Shown here: piece by piece, positions 23,801-36,621 of the stretch
Position numbering within the stretch: position 1 is the stretch's first letter
Layout: the number at the start of each line of letters is the position of its first letter
DNA from: Candidula unifasciata
Lineage: Eukaryota > Mollusca > Gastropoda > Stylommatophora > Geomitridae
Length of the DNA: 64,000 bases
Direction: 5' to 3'
NCBI GenBank assembly: GCA_905116865.2
Contig: CAJHNH020008434.1
Span: 307,001-371,000, forward strand
Program-made: the position numbers and the translations under genes
Notes under the pieces: generated by a model
What the model was told of the DNA's origin: nothing
Seen by the model: the letters and a program-made list of their open reading frames with translations, nothing else
Database searches by the model: none

Positions 23801-26800
23801 TGCCATTTGATTAAATGTAATTTTGGCTCTCCTGTCAACTACGGCCGGTAGACAACAGTAGACGGCCGGTCAGTCGGAGTTCTGTCCCTTGGCTACAGTG
23901 CAATTACAGAGTGGAAAAGAAGGAAACGAAACAATTGACACAATTACTGTGTGCTGGCGATAGACAGCGTGCACTGCCCTGCTATAATCATATGGTTACG
24001 GTTTGGGTTAGGGTTAAGAGTTTGGGTTAGGGTTAGGGGTAGCGTTGCGGTTAGTGTCACCGCATCTCGTCTTCGCAGAAACTCAACGTAGCAACCCAAA
24101 CCCTAACCCTAAACCCTAACCGTATGATGACAGTAGGGCACTGCACGCTGTCTATCACCAACACACAGTAATTATGTCACTTGTTTTCTTCCCTCTAATC
24201 CGCTCCGTAATGTGTCGCAAGAAGCGGTAATTGAACGCGGTCGCTACTTTGAGTCGCAGCGCGGGTTCTGCCAGGCATTTCGACCTCACTTTGTTTTTTG
24301 ATTCATGCCTTCTCCAGTCCGTAATTGCACTGCAGCCAGGGGACAGAACTCCGACTAACCGGCCGTCAACTGTTGTCTACCGGCCGTAGTTTACAGGAGA
24401 GCCGTAATTTTACCATATCCTCTAATTTTCTTCGCTGGTAGCTTAAATCTTTTTTTACTTGAATGAAAATTCTTTCGTTAGCTTTTCTAATTCCGTACCT
24501 CATTAGAGTTATTATGGAATGCTGTTACGTTAGAGGACTGAGCAAGTGTGGGAAAGTACACTGTGCAGTGATCATCAGTTGCATTCACTTCTTGTTATCC
24601 CAACCTTTATCCTGTAGTGGAGCATAGGCTGTCATCCAGGTCGTGCCAATTGTCCTATCTTTTGCCATTGCATGTAGCTCACTCTGTGTCTGCCCGTCTT
24701 TACTTCACTCTCTAATTGACTTTTATGTCTTTTGTGTGTTTGTGGGTCTTCCTTTATTCATTTGAACTTGCAAATTCCCGTGCAACATTCTAGCCCTGTT
24801 CTAGTTATATTGTTTCTCAGGTTTTCTTTGAATCCTATCCAACACCAGCATCTTTTCTTCACATATTGATTCACTGTAATTTGTTTAGTTCTGTCTCAGA
24901 GCTTTACGTTAGTGATTTTTGTCATAACATAACATGTCTTATTATAGTTACTGTGATAATAAGTAAGGCAAACAAAAAAGTTTTGTTGGTTTCAGGCTGC
25001 CACCAGAGAGGTTGAGAAAGACTTCCAGAGTGTTTATTCCAGGCTGGTTCTGTGTAAAACATACAGACTGGACGAAGACGGGAAAGTGCTTACTCCAGAG
25101 GAAGTTTTGTACAGGGTCAGTTGTAGCCATGTTTGCACATCAGCATCATTACTTTCATATTAATATTTGTGTTTTATTTAAATTCAAATGTAAAATTTGT
25201 CTTACTATACAGCATTAATAATTCTGAAAATATAGTTCTATATCATGTTTATCATTTCCTTAGTCTTTACCCTTTGGTTCTTTTAAAAAAAAAAAAAAGT
25301 ATGTTTCACAATGAACTGCTTAAAGTTAAAAAAAAAAAAAAAGTAGAGGACCCTTTTCCACACCTTTAGGCATATAGGGCTAGACCTATATTTGTATGGA
25401 CCAATCGGCACAAGATGGGTGATGTGGTCAGCATCACGCGGACCGCCTCTACTTCCTGGGACTGCACCCAGTACCCACTCAAGGTTGGGTTGACCTGGGA
25501 GCCAAGGTCATATTTGAATAAAGTCTGGCTCCTCCTGGGAGTGAACCCACGGCCTTCCAATCTGCGGCGAGCATCTAGCCGCTACGCCATGGGGACTCCC
25601 AAATTAACTGCTGTCCTGCCAATATATTTTAATTAGAAAATCAAAGCCTGGTGGAATGTTTATAGTAAGTAAGTCACTTATGAGGTACTTGCTCTCCCAT
25701 CAGTAAAGTGAAGTAAACGACCCTTTTTACCCCAGTAGCATATCAGGCATATGATACTAGGCTCATATTTTCATAGACCAACAGGCACTTTGCTTCCTAG
25801 AAATTTGCCAGGTAGCCATTTTGGGCTCGGTGGACCTAGAGGCCAAGATCAGTTTTTTTTTTTTTTTTTTTTATTGAAGAAGAAGAACAATTGCAGTTCC
25901 CAGAACATTCAGCAAATTAATCAGTACTAATTTCTGAAGGGACATTGACATCAGGTGTAGTAAAGCAAACTTAGCTATTGGGGCAGCTAGTATTCTCCCC
26001 CCCCCCCCCTTCCCTTTTTATTTTGCAGCACACACACACACACACACACACACAAAAACCGTTGCACACAAAACATATTCATCCTCATTCTGTGCTACCA
26101 CAGTCAGACATGGTCACTCACAACAAATCATAAAAGAAAATTACACAAAACATATTCATCCTCACTCTGTGCTACCACAGTCAGACATGGTCACTCACAA
26201 CAAATCATAGAAGAAAATTACACAAAACATATTCATCCTCACTCTGTGCTACCACAGTCAGACATGGTCACTCACAATAAATCATAAAAGAAAATTAGTA
26301 ACCATGGAAATGAGGTGTCCGAGAAGAGTTGCAGGAGTGACCAGATGAGATCAAATCAGGAATGAGGTCTTCAGAGAAAAACTTGGCACAGAGCCAATTC
26401 TTTGTTACATACAAAGACAGCAAATCAAATGGTTTGCCCACTTAATGAAAATGCCTTGTGACGCCATACCATACAAGGCATACAACAAAAGAGGAGAAGA
26501 ACGTAGAGGCCAAGGTAGACCAAGAACAAGATAAAATGCTAACATGAGGGAAACTCTACAGCAGTACTGTGTGTCTATGGTTGAGGCGGTCAGAAGAGCA
26601 GGAAGCAGAATATCTCCCCCGACACCCAGAGCGTTAAAAGAAGGAGAGAAGAAGAAGAAGAAGAAGAATTGCTTCAAGACGGGTCAACCCTGGAGTCACA
26701 ATGATTAGAAAAAGGTAATATCTTGCCATTTTTGAAGACTGCACTCAGATCGCTGCCTCAACAAGCAGGTTTGCTAACCACTATTCCACTGTTACTCACT

Positions 26801-29800
26801 TAGAAATTATAATGCATATCAGTGATGATTTTTATTTTTAAATGTCACCCATTTGAGAAGTGATACTAATCAAAATACATAATCTAATTCTAGCTTAGCA
26901 GAGATGTATATAAAAAGAGTATGTGTATGTAGAAGTGAAAAAGTGCGAGTGTTTGGGTGTATGTATGTTGGTGTGTATGTATGTGGGTGTGTAGGTTTGT
27001 GTGAGCAACTATGAACATGTCTGTTTATTTGAATGTATGCATTTGACATCCATCCTTTTTATTTTTATTTTTTTATAATTTTTTTGAACCCTACACTAAT
27101 ATGTATTTTACTATGTGAACATGCTTTGTAGGAAGAAAAAAAAAATACAATTGATGTGTGAAAGTTGAGTGTCTGGAAGGGCTGAATGTAAGACAGGCCT
27201 GCATGCCCACAATTTTACCCCTCGTAATATAAAAGTTTGTTTGCTTGTCTATATATACCTTATGGGTGTTGTACCATAGTGGCTATCACAGATTTTTGGG
27301 ATACCATCATTTACTTATGGCGACAGTTAAGATACATGGGGTATGTTGACGTTTTTACAGGCTGTTCAAGCAGTCAACATAAGTCATGATGCTTGCCATG
27401 CTCAGATGGATGTGAAACTGAGATCTCTTATCTGCTGTGGTCTGAAGTAAGTATTTCTTGTAAGTTTTTTGTTTCACTGACACAGCATCCTTTTAGTAGT
27501 GTTATGCCAAACAAATTTTGCTAAGACACTCAGGACCACATCTTAAGCCCACCATATTTTTTGTGTACCGCTATTCTTCTTCAGCATTCAGATCCCTTAA
27601 CCCTACCAGACCTGAGGCCCTGAACCTAACTGCCCCCTATACCTCAGCTCCTGGGCATTAACGCACAAAAAACCAGCATGATATACAAAAATATAAGTTA
27701 CCTGCAAACAAGTGGTTAGAATAAGATGAAACTTGGAGACATTATAGAAAATAGGTTTACCTTTTATCTAGCGCCAATATTCCACCTTGTTTCACAAAGT
27801 GAACACCAGATGTTACTGTTTGAGGGACACACCCATTCTCCTACTATTGTTCTTTTTCTAGATTTATTATTTTCAAGATTTTCTTCATCATTCAAGATCT
27901 CACTGACTGTGTCACTTCAACTGGGAACATATTCTTCATGAAATTATGACACCGCAGAGTCTGAATCAACCAAATTATCGATCACCTGTTGGACTGTGAA
28001 AAGCCTAGATCTAGTTCACTTTCCTGTCAAAGTGCTTGGTTCATTAGCGCTCGTTTCATTGTGAATTTTCAGAATTTTTTCACGTTTAACCACACAAAGT
28101 AAATTTAAACACACATGAGTAGCCATTTACAGTGACTAACCAAGTGGTTTGATCACGATTAGTTGGTTTTTTTTAGTTTGTGATGCGTTTTATCACTTAG
28201 TACACAAATTCCCAAAAAATCAGGACAACGGTATAGTGGCAAGTTAAAAAATTACCGCAGTAGCTGGACATTAGTTCATTGCTGCACATATCACCCACCT
28301 TCTTTGAACTCTATGTGCAGCCCTCACTTTCCATTTGGTGACTGCAAGTGTTTGTTGGTCTGCCTTTATATTATCTCTCCACAATCTTCTTGATCTGCCT
28401 CGTGGTCTGCAATCATTCAATTCCCTTGTGTTGACATTTTTTTATTTGTCTGTTGTTTGACATTCTTTCAATATGCCTCAGTCATTTCAGTCTGTTAACC
28501 CTCATGTCGCAAGTAATTATTGGTGATTAAAACAGATTGCAAATTTTGTTATCGCTTCTCACTCTGCATTCTTTGCTGTTTGCATCAGTCAAGGACCCGA
28601 GGATTTATCATGTTTGTAAAAAGGCTTCATTACTTGTAGTTGTATTCCAGGCTTCACCATATGGGGCACTTTCTCTTATTATTGTTGCATGTATTATGAT
28701 CTTGGTGGTACAAGTTAGAGCATTTGATTTGAGCAGATGTAAGCTATCAAATATCTTATTTCCAGACTGTGTTCTAGACTGTATTTCTTCTCTCAGTATG
28801 TTGAAGCAGTTGAAATTGGATGTACACTGTGCATCCAGTAAACTAGCATTGATGGACTTGTGTGTGTTCTGTTTGCTCTGATAGTGAACAGGTTCTTCAC
28901 CTCTGGTTGGAGACCCTCTGCTCCTGCATGGACATCATTGAGAAGTGGTACCACCCCTGGTCCTTCATGAGAAGTCCAGGCTGGGTTCAGATTAAGTGTG
29001 AGCTTCGGTAAGTAAAATTGTACATTTCGTGGCTTTTAACAATTCATTTTTTTTCAGCCCTATAATTTGGACCAAAAATTTCACGAAGGCATAATTTTAT
29101 TGCTACTTTGATTATAAGTTTCATAGTTGATAATTTTTTCAGTTGTAAATGATATGTTCAGATGTTTGGGGGAGAGGGGGGGGGGTGCATAAAAGAGAAG
29201 GAGAAAGGGGGAGAGAGCGAACAACGGTATGGAGCAGTGTGCATAATTTTTTTCAGTACCATAAAAATAATCTATTGATATGGTGGAGAGAGTAAGAGTC
29301 CTTGAGCATGCATGTGTTTGTGTGTGTGTGTGCATGAGGCAGAGAGAGAAAGAAGAGAGGGAGCATAGGAACATACCTGTGTGTGAATATGCATAAGTGT
29401 GCTGCTTTTTTTTTTTTTACCTTAACATACAAAGTAAATGTAATTGGAGGGCAAATACTAGCTCAGTGATGTAATTGTAAGGGATTGTGTTTTTCTAAAG
29501 GATCATCTATATTACACCGATCTTGCTTTGGTGAGCTGTTCAAATCTGCCTTATAGCTTACATTAAAAAAAATACAAATAAAACTGACCTAGCTTTCCAG
29601 ATCAAATGTTGCAGGAAGAAGCAGTCTGGCAGGATACTGACCACATCATCCATCTAGTACCAGTTGGGTATTAAATATGGAGCTGACACCATATACCTAA
29701 TAACACCTGAAAGTGTATAAAAGTGTCCTTTGCTTGCCTCAACAAGCCTCCTGTCTCCACCCATATATAACATTGAGGCTGCTAAATACTGTGCATGAAT

Positions 29801-32800
29801 CCCATACCACCAGCTGAATTTGTCCAGTCAGTACTGCTGAATGGATCTAAAACATGGCGAACAGTTAAAATAGTTACTATAAGTGAGAAGCAACAATAAA
29901 ATTAATCTTTTTTAAACCATCATTGGCATCATGAGGAGTAATAAACTGAAATAGCTGGGGCATACAGAGAGAATAGCAGATGACAGAGGCAACCTTGTGA
30001 ACTCAAGGGATTTGAATGGCTGTAGACCAGGAGGCAGAACAACCAGACCGCAGAGAGATAATATCTCAAGCATCCCTACGAAGACTTTGAGCCACCAGCT
30101 GGAAAGGGGCAGCCAGTTACAAAAAAGATATCAGCAGCAATGAACTGCAAGGACTCGGAATGCTGAAGAAGGCTGGGTCATCGGAATCAGCAGGATACAT
30201 TTTAATTGAAGTTATGATTCTTGTCTTGTCGACCTCAGCCTTGAAAACTGGGGGGGGGGGGGAGAGAGTTTGTAATGTGCTTATAAAGGAAACTGGTCAA
30301 CAAAACTTTTAAATGTAAGGGAACCGTCCTATTTTAAGCCAGTGGCCATTGTGCATATTATGTTACTCATATTTTTATAGACCCCCTCGACCTGGGAGCC
30401 TATTTCAGTTTTAAAGATGGAAAAAAATCAGCTATAATGCAGATTTGAACCCAAGTACTTTAAGCCCGCAGGGGTTCTTCTGGCCACTATGCCACCACGC
30501 TCCCACTTGTCAGTGTGGACACCTAGAATATGTGAGGGTTTAGCTCTCTTCCCCCCCCCCATCTCTCTCTCTCTTACACACACATGTGCACACACCTACT
30601 CTCTCTCCCCCCTCTCTCACCCACACACGTACACACACATATTCTCTCTCTATCCCCCCCCCCCCCCTCTGACACACACACGTACACACACATACTCTCT
30701 CTCCCCCCTCTCTCACACACACACGTACACACACATACTCTCTCTCTATCTCTCCCCCCTCTCTCACACACACGTACACACACATACTCTCCCCTCCTCT
30801 CTCACACACACACGTACACACACATACTCTCTCTCTCTTTTGTAGGCTTATGTCAGTGGGTAACCTTTGTTTTGTGTGTATGTGTAGAGACGCAGACGTG
30901 TGTGTGTGTGTAAAATTTTGCTAAAATTAATTGGTTGTTAATTATTACTTGTTGTGTGTGTTATTATATGTTACATATTATTGTATATACTTTTATATAA
31001 TATGTACAATTGTTGTAATGATGTTGTTATTTGTTGTAACTAATATTGTTGCTCCACATATGTCTTTCACTTTAATGCATGCTTTTTCTGTTTCAGTTTT
31101 TTTTTTTTTTAATCTTGCTTATTTTTATATTTCTGCTGTTCATTTATTCCCCTTGCATTTACATTAGTGCTTGTATTAATAAAGACAGAATACATAATAT
31201 AGAGGATAGTCATTTACTAACATGCTTAATGCTTTAGTGTTTGACAGAATCTCACAAGAACCTCACGCTACTAAATTAATTTAAACCTGTTCTCTCGCGA
31301 CTTTTCCCTGTGTTAGTTACGGGGCTGCGATTTTAGAGGTTAGAAAAGATTATCCCCAGTGTGTTTTCCGGGGCCCCATTGTGGGGGAAACAAGAATAGA
31401 CCCACTGCCTCCCCAAAAGCATGTCGTGAGAGTCGACTAATTGGGGAGCTTCCTTTGAAGTCAGAGTGCATCTGCCGGAGAGGCAAGGAACCAACAGTTT
31501 GCATTCAAGAGAATGAGATCTGTAAAACTGATGCACACGCAACACTCAGGTTCTGGAGCAGAACTGCAGTTCAGTAGTGGACGAGCAACCAGAACTTTCT
31601 GCCAGAGTGTACAGCTGGTGAACGCGAAGGAGGAGAAGATTACACCTACTGCCCCTTAGCAAACCTGTTATAAAAAGCTACTAATTTAGGCTTCGCTGAA
31701 ATTCTTCTTCTTTCTTTGTGTTCACATACTGTAAATTCAGGTGGACAGTTCTAATTATTCATCCACTCCTGGACTTGAATCTCGTTCCAGAACTTGAGTT
31801 TTGCATGCACATCCCTTTTACTGATTTGGCTTATTTAGATGCAGACTGTTGGTTCTTTGCCTCTCAGGCAGATGCAGTATGACTTCGAGGAAGCTGAAAT
31901 TTAATCTTTTGGACTAAAAGGCTCAAATATGCCTGCAGGTAAAGAATTCTTCTCATGCCTGTGAAGAATCAGGCATATAGGGCTAGACCTATATTTCTAT
32001 AGACCAGTCTGCTTTTGTTGGGTCCTCCTTACCCACACAGGACTGCAGGTTGTGCCTGACTGGTGTCGCTATTAGATGAGTCCTAATTATAACTTCTTTG
32101 GAGGTTGAACAGGATAGATGGGATCTGCCTTGTTGGTCTGCCATCCAGGTTGAGGTTCTTTAATCTCAGGATGGTATGGTAGACCTTGAGGTAGCAGTCT
32201 GAAGGGGACAAACCAATCGGTTGATCAGCCTTATTTGGTGAGATGACCACCTTTACTTTCCAGGACATTAACTGGTGCCCATATAAAAGCTGAGTCAATA
32301 GACATCACAGCCTAGTTGTAAACCACAACACAACATGCCTACCCTTGAAGAACACAGAAGAAGCGCAGTGAAAGAAAAATCACTTCAGTTTGTTTAAGCT
32401 ATCTTAAATTTAGAACTTTCATTATTTTCATTAACTTTTATGATCATAATTTACAAATAATTAGCCCATTATTTTCTTGGCTTGTCATTTTATCCATATG
32501 GACAGTACACCAGCAATAAAGTATGACATCCAGACTAACCAACAACGATTGTTTGAAATAAGCTAATGAAAGTAGATCTCTGTATACAACAATAAAAAAG
32601 AGACAAACACTGTTCTTTGGCCACGTAATGAGAAGAGAGACATTGGAGAACATCGTGACAACTAGAAAGATCAGTGGAAAAATGGGTAGAGGCAGACCAA
32701 GAGACGATGCTAGATAGGCTAAAACGATGGCATGGAGGGATATCATCAAGAGAGCTGTTCCAGACAACCAGGGACCATGTTTTTGGAGACGCATGACCGC

Positions 32801-35800
32801 CTACACCAGTTGGCAGGGCACATGATGATGATGAGTGTGACATGTCTACAGTTTAGGATAGCTAGCTCTGAAAGTACTGTTGATTATGCAGGCTGTGATG
32901 GCACCGATGTTCTGTAAAGGATTTGCTATGTGATGATGAAAATCTGGATTTAAAAAAAAAACAAAGGAACAAATAATTCAATGTGTACATTCTGACTGCA
33001 AGTCAGTTGAGATACAAGAAAGAACTCTTCTTGTGCTGAATGCATTATTACATACAGCTGAGAGAAAAGGACCCTTTTCCATCCACACCTTTAGCTGTAC
33101 TGGAGATATAGTGCGAGACCTACATTTTGCAGACCAATCAGCAGTCAGTGGGTAATGTCATCAGCATCCCATTGGCTGCCTCCCTGAAACCTCGTTCAGC
33201 CGTGAGGTTATATTAGAGCCCCAGATGCATATTCAAACAGCAGGTGAAAGCAGCATCAGATGGCTCCATAGAATATTTAATGCAGCATGGGTACAACAAA
33301 CTGCCCCTATTGATTGACAGCATGCAATAGTTATACCATTGTGGAAGAACAAAGGAAGCAAACGAGAATGCGGTCAATATCGAGGCATCTCTCTTTGCCA
33401 TGTTGGCAAAATGTATGCCAAGATAATAGAAACAAGACTGAGACCAGTAATAGAACCACAGCTGGCAGATGGGATTTAGGAGAAATAGAAGCTGCACATA
33501 TGCAATCTTCACACTTAAACAGTTAATAGAAAAGAACATTGAATACAATAAGAACTTATTTGTGGCCTTCGTAGACCAGGAGAAGGCATTTGACAGAGTC
33601 GACAGACAATTATTATGGAAAGTAATGGCAAGATATGGAGTAAGCGAACACCTCATTGAAGTGTGCAAAAGTTTATACAGGGATTGTAGAAGTGTAGCTA
33701 GAATAAATCAGGGAACATCTCATCCATTCACAGTGACATCTGGAGTAAGACAGGGGTGTGTCTTATCACCACTGCTGTTTATCACCTACATCGACAGTAT
33801 ATGCAAGAATGCCAAGCCCATGAATGAAAATGTTAGTAAGATCAACGAATTACTCTTTGCAGATGACCAGGCCTTGATAGCAGAGACAGCCATGAAATTG
33901 CAACAACATCTAACATCCTTGAATGAAGAATGTAAAGCAAATAATATGAGAATCAGCACTGAAAAGACAGAAGTAATGTCAATAGGAAAAAAGAAGACAG
34001 ATCTAAAAATAGCAATAGAGAACAAAGGCATTAAACAGGCATCTGAGTTTAAATATCTGAGAACTACATTTACCGAAGATGGGAAATTGGATAAAGAAAT
34101 TAACATTAGATGCAGTAAAGCAAACCAAGTATTGGGACAGCTAGCCCCCCTCTTACAGCATAAGACAATCCCAATCAGCACAAAGAGACATCTTATTCAA
34201 AGCATATTTATTCCAACTCTGTGCTACCAGTGCCAGACATGGTCACTCACAACAAACCATAAAAGAAAATTAGTAACCATGGAAATGAGATGTCTGAGAA
34301 GGGCCGTAGGAGTGACCATAAGAGATAAGATCAGGAATGAGATCATAAGAGAAAAAGTCAGCACAGAACCAATTCTAAATTACATACAAAGACAGCAAGT
34401 GAAATGGTTTGCCCACTTAGAGAGAATGCCTTGTGACACCATGCCATACAAAGCATACATGGAAAAAGAAGAAGGACGTAGAGCAAGAGGTAGACCAAGA
34501 ACAAATGGAATGATAACATCAGAGAAGCTCTACAACAGCACCATGTGCCTATGGTCGAGGCGGCTAGAAGAGCCAGAAACAGAACCTTATATCTCCTTCG
34601 ACACCCACAGCGGTAAAAGAGGAAGTGAAGAAGAAGAAGAAGAAGACATGCGTGTACTCTCCCGCCTTATATCTCTTGCAATTCCGGGGACTAACGCCTA
34701 CTCTTTTGGCATCCACATTTTTCGGGACACGCTTTTGTCAGCGCACGTTTACTCTTGCGGAATGTTAGTGAAAGAGAATACGGGCATTTCCGAAATCCCC
34801 ACATACGCTGTTTTTCTACGCATGCTACCGGAAGAGAAAAAAAAAGGGTGGGTGGGGAGGGATGGGAGAGACCTAGCACGTCTAGGTTTGTGATGGACTG
34901 TGACAGACTGAGCCGTTTGAATTGGAATTCTAAGTTCACTACTGCTTCTGTCATTGAAAGGGCGGATCGTTCTCAGGGATATACTGAAGGTTGGATCCGA
35001 GCGTTTATGGACTTGTTCGATGTGCAGTGAGGATAATCTTTCGATTAACGCCTAATTAACTAGGGCCGTTGGCACATTTGTGTAATGGTTTACAGCTAGG
35101 CTGCACCTTTCAGCCCAGCAATCCCATTTCAGCACACCTAATTAGTCGTCTTTTACGACATGCTTGTAAAGTGCAGTGCGTCTTTCTCTCCCCGCCCACC
35201 ACACACGCACAGGTTTGGTGCCCCAGAACCTACACGGGGAGTAGGTTTTCACATGGTATGGGGTTTTGCGAGATGGAAATGACCGAGCGATTAAGGACAC
35301 GGGGCCCTCGTGCTGAAGGCCCGGGTTCGAATCCTCAGTAAGGTTGGGGATTCTTATTTTCTATCAGAAGGTAGGGGGGGGGGGGGGGTAAAAATACAAT
35401 CCCAATCTTCACAGCCCTTGGTGACAGCAATAGTCATGCGACCCTAAATCCCGAGGCTGAAAGGTAGTAATGGCAGTATTTTGTTTGTAATGGCATTTGT
35501 TGTTCTCTGGTATTACCGTTGACATGTCAGTACAGTTGCCACTACCAGTGAGGATGTCAGATGCATACCACTGTCGCTGCTAGTACCCTCTACTAGCGTT
35601 GCTGCTGTTTCTACAACTATCATACTGCTGCTATCAGTTAAGTGAATGGTCGAGCGGTTAGGAACGCCAGCTTTCATTCAGGAGACCCGAGGTTCGAATC
35701 CTGGGTATGGAGTTCATTTTTTTCTGTCCTGCGCAAAAGTAAAATCCTAGACTTCACAGTCCATGGTGACTGCACCAGCCATCCGGCCCTAAATGCTCAG

Positions 35801-36590
35801 GCTCAAGACCCCTGTCCGAGTCCGCCCTAAAAAGTGGTCAACTGCCCGAAACAACATTGCCAATTATTGCCTCTATTATACCACTTTTATGTAGGCAGGG
35901 GGTCTTTGAGCCTGCGGGTTTCAAGCCTGCATGGCTAGTGCTGTCGCCACCACTTGCAGGTGAGGTTTTTATTGTGCTCTCGACCGAAAAAATCCCCAGC
36001 CTTACTGAGGATTCGAATCTGGGTCTCCCCCTTAAGAGTCTAACGTTCTTACCGTTCGGCCAGCCGCTCCTCTTTTAAAAAAAAAAAAAAAGTGGTAACG
36101 GCAGTGAAGACATTTGTATTGGTCTTTAGCATCACCACTTCTTTTACTTCTAATTCAGTGCCAGCCAACCATTACACACATCTTCATTGCTAGACTGTGT
36201 CACGCCACAACTGCTGTCATACTACTACTGCTGTAGGTGTTGCTACTACTGCTACTAGTAATACTGCTGCTACTAAGGATGGTTGCGTATCCTTTACAGG
36301 ACGTGGTTTTTCTAGGCAAATTTACGTCCATTAGTTTGCCATTGCTTTCTGGACAGACGGCTCTCTTGATACCACTGTCGAAACCAACGCAAGGCTCATA
36401 GCCCGCAGCTGGGATCGAACCCAGCATCCCGGCATTACTAAGCGTTCGCATCGACTTAGCCACAGAGCCGACTGCTGCTACTGCTACTACTAATGCTACC
36501 ACAGCTGTTGCTTTTATTCCCGCTGTTTGAACTGATACCTCAGCTGCAGTTACTACACAAGTAGTAACTATTTCGTTCGCCCCTCTCCCG

Positions 36591-36621
<31 letters not shown>

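Noticed and set aside
24000..24122. Chromosome end or interstitial telomere block
   Set aside because: Only a few imperfect TTAGGG-type units, placed symmetrically within a transposon that has target duplications.
27595..28260. piggyBac-like element suggested by ttaaccctac at 27597
   Set aside because: No matching inverted end with TTAA on the right and no transposase frame.
30489..30913. Long Ser/Leu/Thr/His-rich frames on both strands
   Set aside because: Artefact of the (CT)n/(AC)n compound repeat.
34651..34893. C-terminal extension of the LINE-B frame beyond the (GAA)n tail
   Set aside because: Element ends at the tail; the added residues come from flanking DNA and merely lack a stop.
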